Assembly: GCF_963664555.1 (NCBI RefSeq)
Contig: NZ_OY761461.1
Span: 1,612,001-1,676,000 of the forward strand
Length of the DNA: 64,000 nt
Origin: Labilibaculum sp.
GTDB lineage: Bacteria > Bacteroidota > Bacteroidia > Bacteroidales > Marinifilaceae
Reading direction: 5' to 3'
A program made the position numbers and the translations under genes. Positions 10,501 to 19,445 of the stretch are shown here, piece after piece (the stretch's first letter is position 1; the number at the start of each line of letters is the position of its first letter). Under the pieces are notes generated by a model. It searched no databases, was not told the origin of the DNA, and worked only from the letters and a program-made list of their open reading frames with translations.

Positions 10501-12094
10501 GCACATAGGTGCTGCCGCATTACTTCAGGCGCAATTACCAAATCCATTATGGATGAAAGGCATTGTTGGTGGTCGTTATAGTGTTTTGGGTGGTTTGGTA
10601 AAAGGCCGTTGCAAATTCGAAGTGGAAATTGGCAATAAATGCGAACTGGTAGGAGGAAGTGTATTGGACGAACTGGAAGTGATTTCGGATGTTACGCCTC
10701 AAAACGGAAGAGCTGAAGTAGATGTTTTTACCGCTTTTCAAACTGTTTTTAATCTGGAGATTGAAAAGCCGTTCGAAATGGTCGATTTGGATGAGATTGA
10801 AAAAACTTTCCGTGTTAAACTGGATGAGATGAGTTTAACGGCTGATGGAAAGTCAATAGAAGGAGAAATAGAATGGAATGAAAATAAGGATGTGGCTATT
10901 TTTAACTCTTTAGATATACTGCCTCCAGAATCGAAAATTGATTACAAGGTAAAGGTGAGTTTTGAAGAGAAAATTGGTGGCGTATGGAAAAAAATGAAAG
11001 GTCAGACTCAGGAAGAGAAGGGCAGTTTTACTACCGGAGTGGCTCCTGATTATATTCCGGCACGTAATATTGCCTACTCTTACCCGGTATCGAACCAATT
11101 CAATTTCTTTAAAGACGAATACAAGTTGGGTTACATTAAACTCAGAAAGGGACAACCCTATTTATTTAAGCCGGACGATAAATGGGATCAGAAAATGAGA
11201 ATGACCCGAAAAGATGGAAGTGCATTATTAGGCGATATTTCTTATACCGACCGAACTGTAAATTTTGAAATACCAAAGGGATTAACTACCAACTCTGTTT
11301 ACAAACAGGAACTGGTAAACATTCCAAAATTTAGCGCCGGTAAAATGGATGCTAATGTTGTAATTAAGAAAAGCGGGAACGAGGATGCGACTGTAAATAA
11401 TAAAAAAGCCAAAGAAGGCTCTAGTATTACTACTGTAGAAGAAAAGCAGGTGTACGAGAACTTCTTTAGAAGCAGTAACTACAATACTTTTAAAGAGAAA
11501 TACAAAAAACTGCAATTCGGACAGAGTTGGGAATGGCCTGTATATACAGGTGTTTACCAGGCAAACGTAATGTTTAATTCTCCTGAAGTGTTTGGTAAGA
11601 ATGAATTGAAGGGGGGAGACGATTACAAACCATTAATACAGTTCGAAGCTCGACAAAACAACCCTTGGTTTAAAAATGGTTTGAATCCATTGATGTATGG
11701 CGAATATCCTTTGGCCGGAAAATACACCTTAGATTGGCGCAAACCAGATGTTTTGGGAACGCCTCCGGTTTTTGCCGTGGGAATCTCACAGGACATTACC
11801 AACCCTTTAATTACAGAAACCAATTATACAGGAGAAGATCCGCAGGTACAAACACAATATTTTAACCTGAATTACAATATCGCAGCTGTAGCTTACGGCG
11901 ATTTCAAAGATTTTAGAGACAAGGTAGCTAAAGTATCATTAACGCCTCAGAAAGAGAATTTGAGTAACCTGTTGAACAGTCATTTTCCTTTTCAAACCGG
12001 TGGAAAATACGAAGTAATCATTCGTTATGTATTGCCTGGGATCAATAAGGAGACTTATTCGAACAAATTGGTGGTGCCTTATTTAATGGACTAA
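7544..12094 (+). CDS. Giant secreted protein (1516 aa), unknown family, predicted part of surface complex
   Basis: 1516 residues. A second possible start at 7601 (MRQSLRNLMLL) gives a tidier signal peptide ending VGFSA; the upstream ATG at 7544 is kept because it sits 14 bp after the preceding stop. The chain is rich in beta strands, with repeated Gly/Asn/Asp turns and long barrel- or solenoid-like stretches (residues 130-900), a Gly-rich stretch near 630-680 (SIYSFGGGVYNRMSHSGTALG), and Ig/invasin-like segments near the C-terminus (about 1090-1300). I see no protease, toxin or T9SS sorting motif, and the end (SNKLVVPYLMD) is not a Por tail. Its place behind SprF-OmpA and the barrel suggests it is a component of the same machinery. 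Function is not recognised. Confidence 0.7.
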   Translation: MKFDSIENKLVQDGICKATMRQSLRNLMLLILLVSVFKVGFSANHFAVENDIDEIKLFQEDSVQSQGASMAASLLNPKDVKRMAKLIATAKKIRTESRKLQDLINSSKSFDLPLGKDQSMGVGGVTICIDSVFLTPKGGELCASALIDVPLAKRQLGFAGSRIGFNRGGFTGDARLMLIGNQSFPLNKNMTMVFVGENKKTFVDWDCNGYRGMGLQGKLEFSRDVLLPADTINTTKVSAAFETSITTFSDFVVDVSLDPFQVKGLTDFKFKASNAVFDFSDTRNSSGMVFPKGYQSTSMPELNSPLWQGFYLKDLNVEIPSQYRKKNQEENISLFLRSAVIDEMGFTGEFGGTNLIPLEEGDMSGWAYSLDTLGVGLKYNKLQKAWFNGDILIPIAGDTDHLGYYGLIQPDDKYYVKATVKEDMDFPLFNADVKLAPSSYLEVDVEDHRFHPKAVLHGSMVPKTKLLNIGDISFEGLMVTTREPFLDADRFSLGREDAPKKLGFLPIQLNRITLTKRKTNEYGLGLDMTVNVSSSFSGIAEAIILAEKDPERIKFKYAGLDIGKLGIEVNQGSYQLKGFAQWYKNDPLYGSGFKGMVDAKFTPGIALQASALFGSVEGYRYWYADGMFTLPSGVPVFPGLSIYSFGGGVYNRMSHSGTALGAGSIGATPSGIVYVPNKKAGLGLKARADLASPDKAAVTVETIFEMSFNSNGGLNYISFEGNGKFLSPLNIPGTDAMQASCMKLSKSLDKGLNNLVDAVNIPGLKGQSDVQTQMFGSESEIAGKSVVAAKAKVSYDFPNKSLHGTFDLFMNVPGGVIQGVGSNGRAGWAELHVDPKDWYFYMGTPEDRVGIKLMRILKTGSYFMVGTKILGSPPPPDEVADILGADDLDYMRDFNALGTGKGFAFGSNVSISTGNLNFLIFYGYFNAGAGFDIMLKNYGNEVRCKGSGKSPGIDGWYANGQAYAYLDGEIGIQVRVFHKRKRIHILHIGAAALLQAQLPNPLWMKGIVGGRYSVLGGLVKGRCKFEVEIGNKCELVGGSVLDELEVISDVTPQNGRAEVDVFTAFQTVFNLEIEKPFEMVDLDEIEKTFRVKLDEMSLTADGKSIEGEIEWNENKDVAIFNSLDILPPESKIDYKVKVSFEEKIGGVWKKMKGQTQEEKGSFTTGVAPDYIPARNIAYSYPVSNQFNFFKDEYKLGYIKLRKGQPYLFKPDDKWDQKMRMTRKDGSALLGDISYTDRTVNFEIPKGLTTNSVYKQELVNIPKFSAGKMDANVVIKKSGNEDATVNNKKAKEGSSITTVEEKQVYENFFRSSNYNTFKEKYKKLQFGQSWEWPVYTGVYQANVMFNSPEVFGKNELKGGDDYKPLIQFEARQNNPWFKNGLNPLMYGEYPLAGKYTLDWRKPDVLGTPPVFAVGISQDITNPLITETNYTGEDPQVQTQYFNLNYNIAAVAYGDFKDFRDKVAKVSLTPQKENLSNLLNSHFPFQTGGKYEVIIRYVLPGINKETYSNKLVVPYLMD

Positions 12095-12135
12095 AGGAGA
12101 TATGAATTATGAATTATGGCCGTTGTGGTTAGATA

Positions 12136-12183
12136 TACCCCAAACCTCTAAAGAGGTTTACAGGCAGCGTTTTTTTTGGGGTA
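12136..12183. repeat. Palindromic repeat (second family), degenerate copy
   Basis: Begins TACCCCAAACCTCTAAAGAGG and closes with TTTTTTTTGGGGTA. It is a divergent form of the palindromic repeat seen at 21435, 26571 and 26847 (CCCCTAAAGGGG core). It lies between two plus-strand genes and could also fold as a terminator for the 1516-residue gene. Confidence 0.5.
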
Positions 12184-12219
12184 CAAAAAAGAGAGTAATG
12201 AAATTTTAAGCAATAAAAT

Positions 12220-13554
12220 ATGAAAAGAAAACTAAACTACTTACTGTTCGGACTACTGTTAGGTCTTATTGGAACAGTTCAATCGTGTGATAAAAGTGAT
12301 GATCCAACGATTCCAACTGTTGTTACAAAAGATGTAATAGATATTACAGAAACATCAGCCACATTGGTGTTTGATTTTGAATCAGGAGGAGGAGAAATGA
12401 TTGATTGCGGAGTTTGTTATGGGAAAAATCCTGATCCAACTGTAAAAGACAGTGTTGTAATTTACGATTATTTTAGACCTGATGGGTATGAAAATCTGTA
12501 TGAAAATGATCATGTAATGATTATGAATAAGCTTGAAGATGGAGTAAAATACTATGTTCGTGCTTATGCAAAAAATGAGGTTGGATTAGCATATGGAAAT
12601 CAAGTTGAGTTTACAACTATCGCGTCCAAACTGCCAAAATTAGCTGCAGAATTATTAGAGTATGATTCAAGAACAGCAACTTGTAAGGTAAATGTAACAT
12701 ACGATGGTGGCTGCAATATAACAGAGCATGGTGTTGTAATAGGTAAAGACAGGTTTGTGGATACAAAAAAATATTTGCAAAAAGAAGTCATGGGAGAAGG
12801 AAAGGGAGAGTTTACCATTACTTTAAACGGCCTAAGGTGGGAGACAGATTACCATTTAAAAGCCTACGCAATCAATGAAAATGGAACAACATATACCGAA
12901 GATGTTGAGTTCACCACCCCCACAATTTATGGATCGTTTACCGATGAGCGTGACGGGAATGTATATCGCACGTTAAAAATTGGTTCTCAAACCTGGATGG
13001 TTGATAATCTAAGATACTTACCAAAGGTCTATCCCATTAAGGAAGGCAACCCACTTCAGGCATATACTTATGTTTCAAATTATTCTGGAGCCGATGTAAA
13101 TGAAGCTAAGAAAACAGATTATTATAAACAAGGCTTTGTCTTCTACAATCTTGTTGCAGCACAGTTATCCTGTCCTGAGGGATGGCATTTGCCTACCGAT
13201 GAAGAATGGATACAATTCGAATTGGAAATGGGAATGAATAAAGACGAAGTTGAAGTAGCTGGACGTAGGAAAACAATAGATGCAAGTAAACTAATTAGGA
13301 GCGATGCTTACGGTCTTGGAGGTACAAATGAAACTGGATTTGATGTTTTTGGTGCAGGGAAAAGATCTATAAACAGCACTGGAGTAGGGTATTATACAGC
13401 ACAGTGGGGAACTGCATTTTGGTCAAATACCAAAACAGAAAATGAAGAATATTGGGTGAGACAATTTGATGGCAGATATGAAGAAGCTTATATGTCAAAG
13501 TATAGTTATAAAAAAGAATATGGCTTATGTGTTCGCTGTGTAAAAGATGAATAA
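12220..13554 (+). CDS. Lipoprotein with fibronectin-like domains and C-terminal Fib_succ_major domain
   Basis: 444 residues. The N-terminus is a lipoprotein signal ending GTVQSC, giving lipidated Cys23. Two FN3-like repeats follow at about 35-130 and 135-230; both show the YYVRAYAKNEVG or YHLKAYAINENG pattern common in Bacteroidetes surface lipoproteins. Residues about 237-443 match the 'Fibrobacter succinogenes major paralogous domain': DERDGNVYRTLKIGSQTWMV at the start, then CPEGWHLPTDEEW, and a closing YGLCVRCVKD. This family is secreted, usually surface-exposed, and of unknown biochemical function. It lies within the toxin/secretion locus but in its own transcription interval; no direct link to the toxins is shown. 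Confidence 0.85.
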   Translation: MKRKLNYLLFGLLLGLIGTVQSCDKSDDPTIPTVVTKDVIDITETSATLVFDFESGGGEMIDCGVCYGKNPDPTVKDSVVIYDYFRPDGYENLYENDHVMIMNKLEDGVKYYVRAYAKNEVGLAYGNQVEFTTIASKLPKLAAELLEYDSRTATCKVNVTYDGGCNITEHGVVIGKDRFVDTKKYLQKEVMGEGKGEFTITLNGLRWETDYHLKAYAINENGTTYTEDVEFTTPTIYGSFTDERDGNVYRTLKIGSQTWMVDNLRYLPKVYPIKEGNPLQAYTYVSNYSGADVNEAKKTDYYKQGFVFYNLVAAQLSCPEGWHLPTDEEWIQFELEMGMNKDEVEVAGRRKTIDASKLIRSDAYGLGGTNETGFDVFGAGKRSINSTGVGYYTAQWGTAFWSNTKTENEEYWVRQFDGRYEEAYMSKYSYKKEYGLCVRCVKDE

Positions 13555-14255
13555 AGCAATTTCTCCCGCTTCCGCACATTGCATCGTGTGGTAAGTTTGG
13601 CTCTTACCCCAAAAGGGGCTTTAGAAAAGGGTGCAGGGATAGAGGAGAAGTAGATAGTAAGAAATAAGCAACAGGTTAAAAAGCCTGTAAAAGTTCTTTG
13701 ACAAGTTTGAAAACACACACACAAGATACTCTTGTTCGGAATTGGAAAACCCGAAATGTGAGTAAATACAATGTTTTGAGTGGATCGATTTTGGAAAACC
13801 TGCCTGTTTATTGTGCAGACTCGTTTTATGGCTTAAAAAATCATCTTGATTGATGGGTAAGGCCATTTTCCGGCATAAAATTTCAAGTTGAAGGCCTTGC
13901 AAAGTAATTTTTCAGGTGAAAAATTATTTTCATTGGTAGTCAGGCTGATTTTTCAGCTGAAAAGTAGCCGAAGCCAATGTGCCGAATCGTTTTTTACGTT
14001 GATTTTTTGATTCGATCGTCGTGTAAAACGATTTTTCAGCTGAAGAATCGTTTCAATCGTCGAAAGAGGTCATTTTTCAAAAAAAGAAGTGATTCGGTAC
14101 TGCTGAAAAACTAAAATAGAGAAGCTCAAATGTATTTGCTTCCAGTAGGATAATGCTTATTGCAATTGCTTTAAAAAACGGCAGGCTGAATTGTTCTGTT
14201 TCCTTTAAGGCAGAAAAGCGGTAAGCCAATAGTAACAATGCTAAAATAGAAGTAT
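13555..14255. other. Noncoding palindrome-rich region
   Basis: 700 bp without a supported gene. A degenerate REP lies at 13563-13592 (CCGCACATTGCATCGTGTGG), followed by a piece of the second palindrome family near 13607. From about 13860 to 14110 there are several hairpins centred on TTTCAGCTGAAA-like sequence: a 9-bp stem at 13907-13926 (AATTTTTCA-GG-TGAAAAATT), a perfect TTTTCAGCTGAAAA near 13950, and a near-perfect 22-bp palindrome near 14030 running from CGATTTTTCAG to GAAGAATCG. They form the leader of the gene at 14256. Whether they act as RNA structure, protein sites or mobile repeats cannot be told. Confidence 0.6.
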
Positions 14256-14993
14256 ATGAATAAAGTTTCTTATTACTTATTTTCTCATAATGCCTTGTTC
14301 ACCTTTGTAAAAGATAGTATTGGCATTATAGAGGAATCGCCGGCAGAGGATTTGGGCTTAAAAGTCTTTTTAGACATGGTGAAAGCCCGGTTTCAGATTT
14401 ACGAATCGGTGTTGCAGCACGATAAAGTAGATCCTTATACGGCAAAATTAAATGCTGCCGATCACGAAAGAGATGATCGTTTTTTAGGTTTTAAAGGATA
14501 TGTTTTGGTTTGCATGTACCGCAAACAGGAGGCCGTACAAATGGCCGCACAAGAAATTAATCGTGTCATTCATCGCTATGGCGGCGATTTGTATCGTATG
14601 GCCAATGCCGAAGAATCGGCAGCGCTCGACAATTTAATTATGGATTTAAAAGCAGAGCCTTACAAAACACACATTGCAACGATTAAGGCCGAAGAGTGGT
14701 TTGCCGAAATGGAGGCAGATCAGCAGGCATACAAAGCTTTGGTGCAGGAACAGGTGGTACAATCCAACAGCAGTTCGCATTCGGTAATTAATGCCCGAAA
14801 GCCATTGGTGAAAGCATGCCGTTCGCTGCTTAGCATGATTGAATTGCAGCAAACTGCAAGCGAAAATCCTGCCATCAGTATTTTAATCGATCAGCTAAAC
14901 AATCACATTTCGAAAAGTGTTGCGAATGCACGTTTGTCGCACTCGCTTACCGGAAATGAAACAGAAGCAGAAAAGGAAAACTTAGTAGAATAG
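14256..14993 (+). CDS. DUF6261-like helical protein
   Basis: 245 residues, no signal peptide, almost wholly alpha-helical. Composition and the order of segments (FLDMVKARFQIYESVL, DHERDDRFLGFKGYVLVCMY, NAEESAALDNLIMDL, SVINARKPLVKACRSLLSMI) recall the DUF6261 family of Bacteroidales, which is about this length and has no known function. The gene stands alone between two repeat-rich stretches and interrupts the otherwise surface-protein gene order, so it may be a separate insertion. Base composition is richer in G and C than the toxin tips downstream. Family naming is from memory of the pattern. Confidence 0.6.
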   Translation: MNKVSYYLFSHNALFTFVKDSIGIIEESPAEDLGLKVFLDMVKARFQIYESVLQHDKVDPYTAKLNAADHERDDRFLGFKGYVLVCMYRKQEAVQMAAQEINRVIHRYGGDLYRMANAEESAALDNLIMDLKAEPYKTHIATIKAEEWFAEMEADQQAYKALVQEQVVQSNSSSHSVINARKPLVKACRSLLSMIELQQTASENPAISILIDQLNNHISKSVANARLSHSLTGNETEAEKENLVE

Positions 14994-15110
14994 ATTGCTC
15001 TGATTGAAGAACAGGAGTTTTGTGGTGTTTTTAAACTTGTAAAGAAAGTAAGACTGTTAGGAGTTAAGAACTATGAGTTAGGAGTTATGAATTAAAAATG
15101 AGGATCCTGT

Positions 15111-15231
15111 TCCCGCACGATTGCATCGTGTCGCAAGTAATGGCTGTTACCTGAAAGTCCCCTTTCGGGATAAGGGTAGAAAAGATGAGGAGCAGCGGAT
15201 GTAGTAACACACGATGCAATCGTGCGGGAGC
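15111..15231. repeat. Short REP-bounded element with RAYT 3'-end remnant
   Basis: Two inverted REP palindromes, at 15111-15131 (TCCCGCACGATTGCATCGTG) and 15207-15231 (CACGATGCAATCGTGCGGGA), enclose about 75 bp. The sequence just inside the right REP (GGATGTAGTAACACACGATG) matches the 3' end of the RAYT gene and its flank at 20581-20600. The middle holds a fragment of the second palindrome family (AAGTCCCCTTTCGGG). It reads as an internally deleted RAYT unit, i.e. a miniature non-autonomous element, lying 70 bp before the toxin gene. The rest of 14994-15303 shows no gene. Confidence 0.65.
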
Positions 15232-15303
15232 AGAGGTGCGGTTTTGGAAGAAGGAGAGTCCAAAAAGGAATAAAAAAAATGATCAGAAATTATTGATTGA
15301 ACT

Positions 15304-18300
15304 ATGAATAAACAAATACCACGGAACATTGTTTCCATTCTTTTACTATTTATTGTTCTGTTGTTTTCAGCAGGTACAAGTAATGCGCAGCATTATCCGG
15401 TACAGTGCAATGTTCAGCTTATTCCACCCTATTCGGTACATTTGGCCGATTATTATCAGGGGAGCAATCAAAAACTATTGGTCAATCTCACGCTAAAAGA
15501 TTTAAATCACGCCGATCTTTCGGTACGATTGCGAATCAGCATCGAAGGACAGGGCATTAAACTGATTACCAAAGACGATTTTATTCCCAAAGCTCCCGTT
15601 CTGCTTCAGGCAGGTACACCCGAGCTGTTGTACGGCGATCGTTTGGAAGAGTATTTGGCGCCCGAGCACATGAATTTTTCGGGAATCACCCAAAAGCAGT
15701 TCCTGAAAACCGGACGCCTGCCCGAAGGCGTTTACAAGTTTACGGTAGAAGTATTTGAAGCCCGCCGACAGGAAAAAGTATCGAACATGGCCACCAGCAT
15801 GGCTTGGATGCTCTTAAACGAACCACCGGTAATTACTGCACCAGCCAATAACAAACTGCTGAAGGCTACCGATCCGGCCTCCATCTTTTTCAATTGGCTG
15901 CCACGGCACATGAACTCACAAAATGCCTTGGCAGATGTAGAGTACGAATTTACAATGGTGGAAATCTGGCCTGTAAATCAGTCGGCCGAAGAGGCAATTC
16001 GTTCCAAAGAGCCATTGCTGAAAACCGTTTTTCGCAACACATCTTTTGTTTACGATGCACAATACCCCATGCTGGTGCCCGGACGCCAATATGCCTGCCG
16101 GGTACGAGCCTTTAGCAGCCAGCAAAAAGAGATGTTTAAAAACGAAGGCTATTCGCCTGTGGTAAGCTTCGTGTTTGGCGAAGAATGCAAGCCACCTTTA
16201 TTTGTTGATGTAGATCCGGCCCTGGGCGGATCGGCGCAGCTGAGTATTGTACCCCAAAGCAATCACAGCTCGTTTACCGTGCAAATTCGCGATGTTGCAG
16301 GCGAGAAGTGGTACTCCCAGCAGTCGAACCAGCCCGATTTTGAGCTGAAACAGCTAAAACCGGGCGCTGCCTATCAGTACAAAGTGCAGGCACAATGCGA
16401 AACCCTCGAAAGTGAGTTTACCCCAATCAGTCAGTTTAGCCTTTCGAAAGAGCAGGCCGAGGTAGAGTGCGGACAAAGTGTTGCTATTCCTGAAATAGAC
16501 GGCAGTCCGGCATTGAATCAGCTTACTGCGGGAGATGTAATTAATGCCGGAGGCTTTAAAGTAACCGTGAAACTGGCAAGTGGCAGCAGAGGTACATTTA
16601 CCGGAAGCGGTGTGGTGCGCATTGGCATGTTGGGCAATATTGAACTGCGAACCGTTTTCGATAATATTAAGGTAAATGAAAGCTACCAGCTAACCGCCGG
16701 AGAAATACGTGTGGTTGGCTCGGATATTTATGCTCTGGGCAGCGATATTCGCGATCAGGCCGACGATTTTTTCAACAACGATATTTGGGACAGTGTTGAT
16801 GACGCCATAGCAGATGCCGAAAGTATCGTAGATGAGATCAGCAATCTGCAAACAGACATGGGTAATAACAGCCTGAATAATGAATTGGAAAAAGCCAAAA
16901 GAACCATCGAAAAAGGGCGCGATCAGTTGGCTGTAGGGAATCAGGAAGGAGCTCAATTAGTAAAAGAGGGTGCCGATAAAGTAGCCCAAATTCTCGATCA
17001 GGTAAACAGCGGCGATTTTCAGATTACCGCTAACGGCATTTTCTTTCTGGCTCACGACAATCAACACTATGGTTTCGACAGCCACGAAATTGGATTGACA
17101 GAGGAAGAGAAAAAAGCCTATCTGCCTTACTACCAAAGCCTGCAGTTGGGCGATACCACCAAGCAGTATTACCTAAAAGCATGGAAAAGCATTGGCAGCA
17201 ATGGCAACGATGAGGTGAAAGTAGAAATGCAGCTAAGCGATGGTATGAAGGCCGACACCGTTCATTTTATGAATGCAATGGGAGCCGAAATTACGCCACA
17301 AAAACAGGGCGGTACTTTTAGCTTGAACCTGCGAGGCAGCTTTCACGAAGATGTACAACAAATTACGGCCTACTACAATGTAAAAGACGACAGCACCAAA
17401 AAAACGAAGAAAGTACTCTTAGGCGCACTGAATGTAATCAGCTACGATCAAATAGAAAAGAATCTGGTTCTGGTGCCGGTTAATGGAAACGCTACAAGTA
17501 TACCACAGGCACAGCTCGAAACCTACTTGAACGATACTTACAGCCCCGCCAATGTGCGATGGACAGTGAGCCGGCATGCCGGCGTGCAAGTAGAATACAG
17601 CGACGACATGAGCCAGGGATTGGACGATGGCGAATCGAAAATGTTGAGCAATTACACCAATGAAATGAACAAGGTGATTAAGGCCTTGAAACGCTCTGGT
17701 GATTACGACCAACACAAAACCTACCTGTTTTTGGTTGATAAAGCCCAAACTACCAGCAAAGCGGGTTTTATGCCTAAAAAGAGGCCTTGGGGTTTTGTGT
17801 TTACCAATATTCATTACAACAACAGCAAGGCATTGTGCCGAACCATTTCTCACGAGCTAGCTCACGGCGAATTCCGCCTAAGCCACCCCTTCGACGATTT
17901 TCCTTCTATTTTGGGAAATCCCACTCAAAATCTAATGGACTATGCCGACGGACAACAACTGCGCAAATACCAGTGGGACGACATTCACAACTTGAGGGAT
18001 GTGGAGTTGTATGGGCAGGATGAAGAGGGGAATGCGAGTATGGCTGAATGTACATTGGAAAAAGTAAAAGAGTATTTCTTACAAACAGATAGTTATACTA
18101 AATTAATTTCGAGAAAGAAGATATATGACAATATCTATACAAATTTTGATGACCTGATGAAGAAGTTGGAAGTTAATTCCAAGGCTGAGAAAAAAGAGGA
18201 AGTTGAGAATATAGACGGTTGGTCTTTAAGAGCTTCTACTTTAGATGAGAATGAAAAGGGTTTTTTGTACGAGCGTATTTTAAAGAAAATAGAAGAAAGT

Positions 18301-19443
18301 GAGAACGATAAAGAAGTTGAATTTAATCTTACAGAAAAAGGAATCTATTTGGGGAAAGCTAAAATAGGGGAGGAAAATTATAATCTTGCAATTTATTGTG
18401 ATAAAGATAAGTCTGTAATAAAGAAAGCTCAATTGAAGGATTATTGTGAATTAATCGATAATGTAGAGCTTAATAAGCAAATTAAAGTTGCTGAAATTGG
18501 AGATTATTTACTTCTAGCCTTTTTCAAGGATGAAAAAGTTGAAATGGTAGTTCAATTTATGAGTGACGATGATGATGAATTTAAAAAGTTATTGACTGCC
18601 TTTAAGGTTTTGAAGGGAGAGGAGAAGTTTGAGGAAGAAAGTAAAATAAAAGAATTGAAAATTAAAGTTGATCAAATAGTTAAAGTTTTTACTGATACAG
18701 ATACTGTAATACTTAAAGATATTGTGAATACAATAAATACTTATAGTAAAGATTTTGGAATAACGACAAAAGATAGAATGTCTCATTTTTTAGCTCAGAC
18801 TGGCTATGAAAGTGGTGGGTTCAAAGATTCGAAGGGAGAAAGTGGTTGTTATACAAGCGGTAATACATCAGGATGGAAGATTTGGTTTAATTTGACATGG
18901 AAAGAATCACCATTCGATATGGATTATGATACAAGTTTAAATACATTTAAGAAAGGATCTAAGAAATTGCCGTGGACTTCTCTTAAATGTGACTCTACAG
19001 ATACTAGTTGTATTGAGGTTCCTTTTGATTTTGTATGTTCTAAGGATAATCCTATTAAGAGAGAAGCTCTAACTAAAAAATTATTTAGTTACGTTTATCA
19101 AGGTGAAGGAGGAAATGGAAATAGCATAAGTGAAGATGGATATAAATATCGTGGACATGGAGCAATTCAACTAACATGGAAGAAAACCTATGTGGCTTTT
19201 GATAAATGGTTAAAGGATAATTATAAAGAAAATTATAAGGATGTTGTCGCTAATCCCAAGCTAATTGATGAAAACAAAGATATATTTATTCTATCAGCTA
19301 TGTGGTTTTGGAAAACTAACAATATTAACAAAGTTGCAGATAAAGGCAGTGTACGAAAGGTGACACTCAAAATTAATTCTAAAGGTTTGGAATGGGAAAA
19401 AAGAGAAGATATTTTCAACAAATTACAAAAAGAAATTAAATAG
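15304..19443 (+). CDS. Polymorphic toxin: N-terminal export module, FN3, coiled coil, zincin peptidase, GH19-type lytic tip
   Basis: 1379 residues. Signal peptide 1-29 (ends SNAQ). Residues about 30-295 are a conserved Bacteroidetes exoprotein module (VQLIPPYSVHLADYY, LSVRLRISIEGQG, GRLPEGVYKFTVEV, RQYACRVRAFSS), possibly the one databases call TANFOR. FN3-like at 295-385; a beta module at 395-490; coiled coil at 500-585. Residues 653-910 form a metallopeptidase-like module with H850-E-L-A-H854, H861 and a Met-turn NLMDY at 876-880, the layout of pre-toxin zincins. A linker starting GWSLRAS follows, then a GH19 chitinase/lysozyme-like tip: HFLAQTGYESGGF (E1169 as expected acid), YQGEGGN near 1265, YKYRGHGAIQLTW at 1280-1292. 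The predicted role is peptidoglycan cleavage in rival cells. DNA after 18060 is visibly more AT-rich, as usual for swapped tips. A candidate immunity gene follows after 2 bp. Confidence 0.8.
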   Translation: MNKQIPRNIVSILLLFIVLLFSAGTSNAQHYPVQCNVQLIPPYSVHLADYYQGSNQKLLVNLTLKDLNHADLSVRLRISIEGQGIKLITKDDFIPKAPVLLQAGTPELLYGDRLEEYLAPEHMNFSGITQKQFLKTGRLPEGVYKFTVEVFEARRQEKVSNMATSMAWMLLNEPPVITAPANNKLLKATDPASIFFNWLPRHMNSQNALADVEYEFTMVEIWPVNQSAEEAIRSKEPLLKTVFRNTSFVYDAQYPMLVPGRQYACRVRAFSSQQKEMFKNEGYSPVVSFVFGEECKPPLFVDVDPALGGSAQLSIVPQSNHSSFTVQIRDVAGEKWYSQQSNQPDFELKQLKPGAAYQYKVQAQCETLESEFTPISQFSLSKEQAEVECGQSVAIPEIDGSPALNQLTAGDVINAGGFKVTVKLASGSRGTFTGSGVVRIGMLGNIELRTVFDNIKVNESYQLTAGEIRVVGSDIYALGSDIRDQADDFFNNDIWDSVDDAIADAESIVDEISNLQTDMGNNSLNNELEKAKRTIEKGRDQLAVGNQEGAQLVKEGADKVAQILDQVNSGDFQITANGIFFLAHDNQHYGFDSHEIGLTEEEKKAYLPYYQSLQLGDTTKQYYLKAWKSIGSNGNDEVKVEMQLSDGMKADTVHFMNAMGAEITPQKQGGTFSLNLRGSFHEDVQQITAYYNVKDDSTKKTKKVLLGALNVISYDQIEKNLVLVPVNGNATSIPQAQLETYLNDTYSPANVRWTVSRHAGVQVEYSDDMSQGLDDGESKMLSNYTNEMNKVIKALKRSGDYDQHKTYLFLVDKAQTTSKAGFMPKKRPWGFVFTNIHYNNSKALCRTISHELAHGEFRLSHPFDDFPSILGNPTQNLMDYADGQQLRKYQWDDIHNLRDVELYGQDEEGNASMAECTLEKVKEYFLQTDSYTKLISRKKIYDNIYTNFDDLMKKLEVNSKAEKKEEVENIDGWSLRASTLDENEKGFLYERILKKIEESENDKEVEFNLTEKGIYLGKAKIGEENYNLAIYCDKDKSVIKKAQLKDYCELIDNVELNKQIKVAEIGDYLLLAFFKDEKVEMVVQFMSDDDDEFKKLLTAFKVLKGEEKFEEESKIKELKIKVDQIVKVFTDTDTVILKDIVNTINTYSKDFGITTKDRMSHFLAQTGYESGGFKDSKGESGCYTSGNTSGWKIWFNLTWKESPFDMDYDTSLNTFKKGSKKLPWTSLKCDSTDTSCIEVPFDFVCSKDNPIKREALTKKLFSYVYQGEGGNGNSISEDGYKYRGHGAIQLTWKKTYVAFDKWLKDNYKENYKDVVANPKLIDENKDIFILSAMWFWKTNNINKVADKGSVRKVTLKINSKGLEWEKREDIFNKLQKEIK
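17260..18035 (+). repeat. Pre-toxin cassette, copy 1 of a 776-bp direct repeat
   Basis: This segment encodes the zincin module of the full-length toxin and recurs without indels at 23100-23875, at roughly 95% DNA identity by eye. Homology starts at GTTCATTTTATGAATGCAAT and stops after GATGAAGAGGGGAATGCG, exactly where the two C-terminal tips begin to differ. The shared block would allow homologous recombination to swap tips. Confidence 0.85.
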
Positions 19444-19445
19444 TT

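Noticed and set aside
17419-17853. Long open frame on the minus strand inside the zincin cassette (also at 23259-23705)
   Set aside because: It is present in both copies only because the coding strand is duplicated. There is no start context or recognisable protein, and the plus-strand frame has clear motifs.
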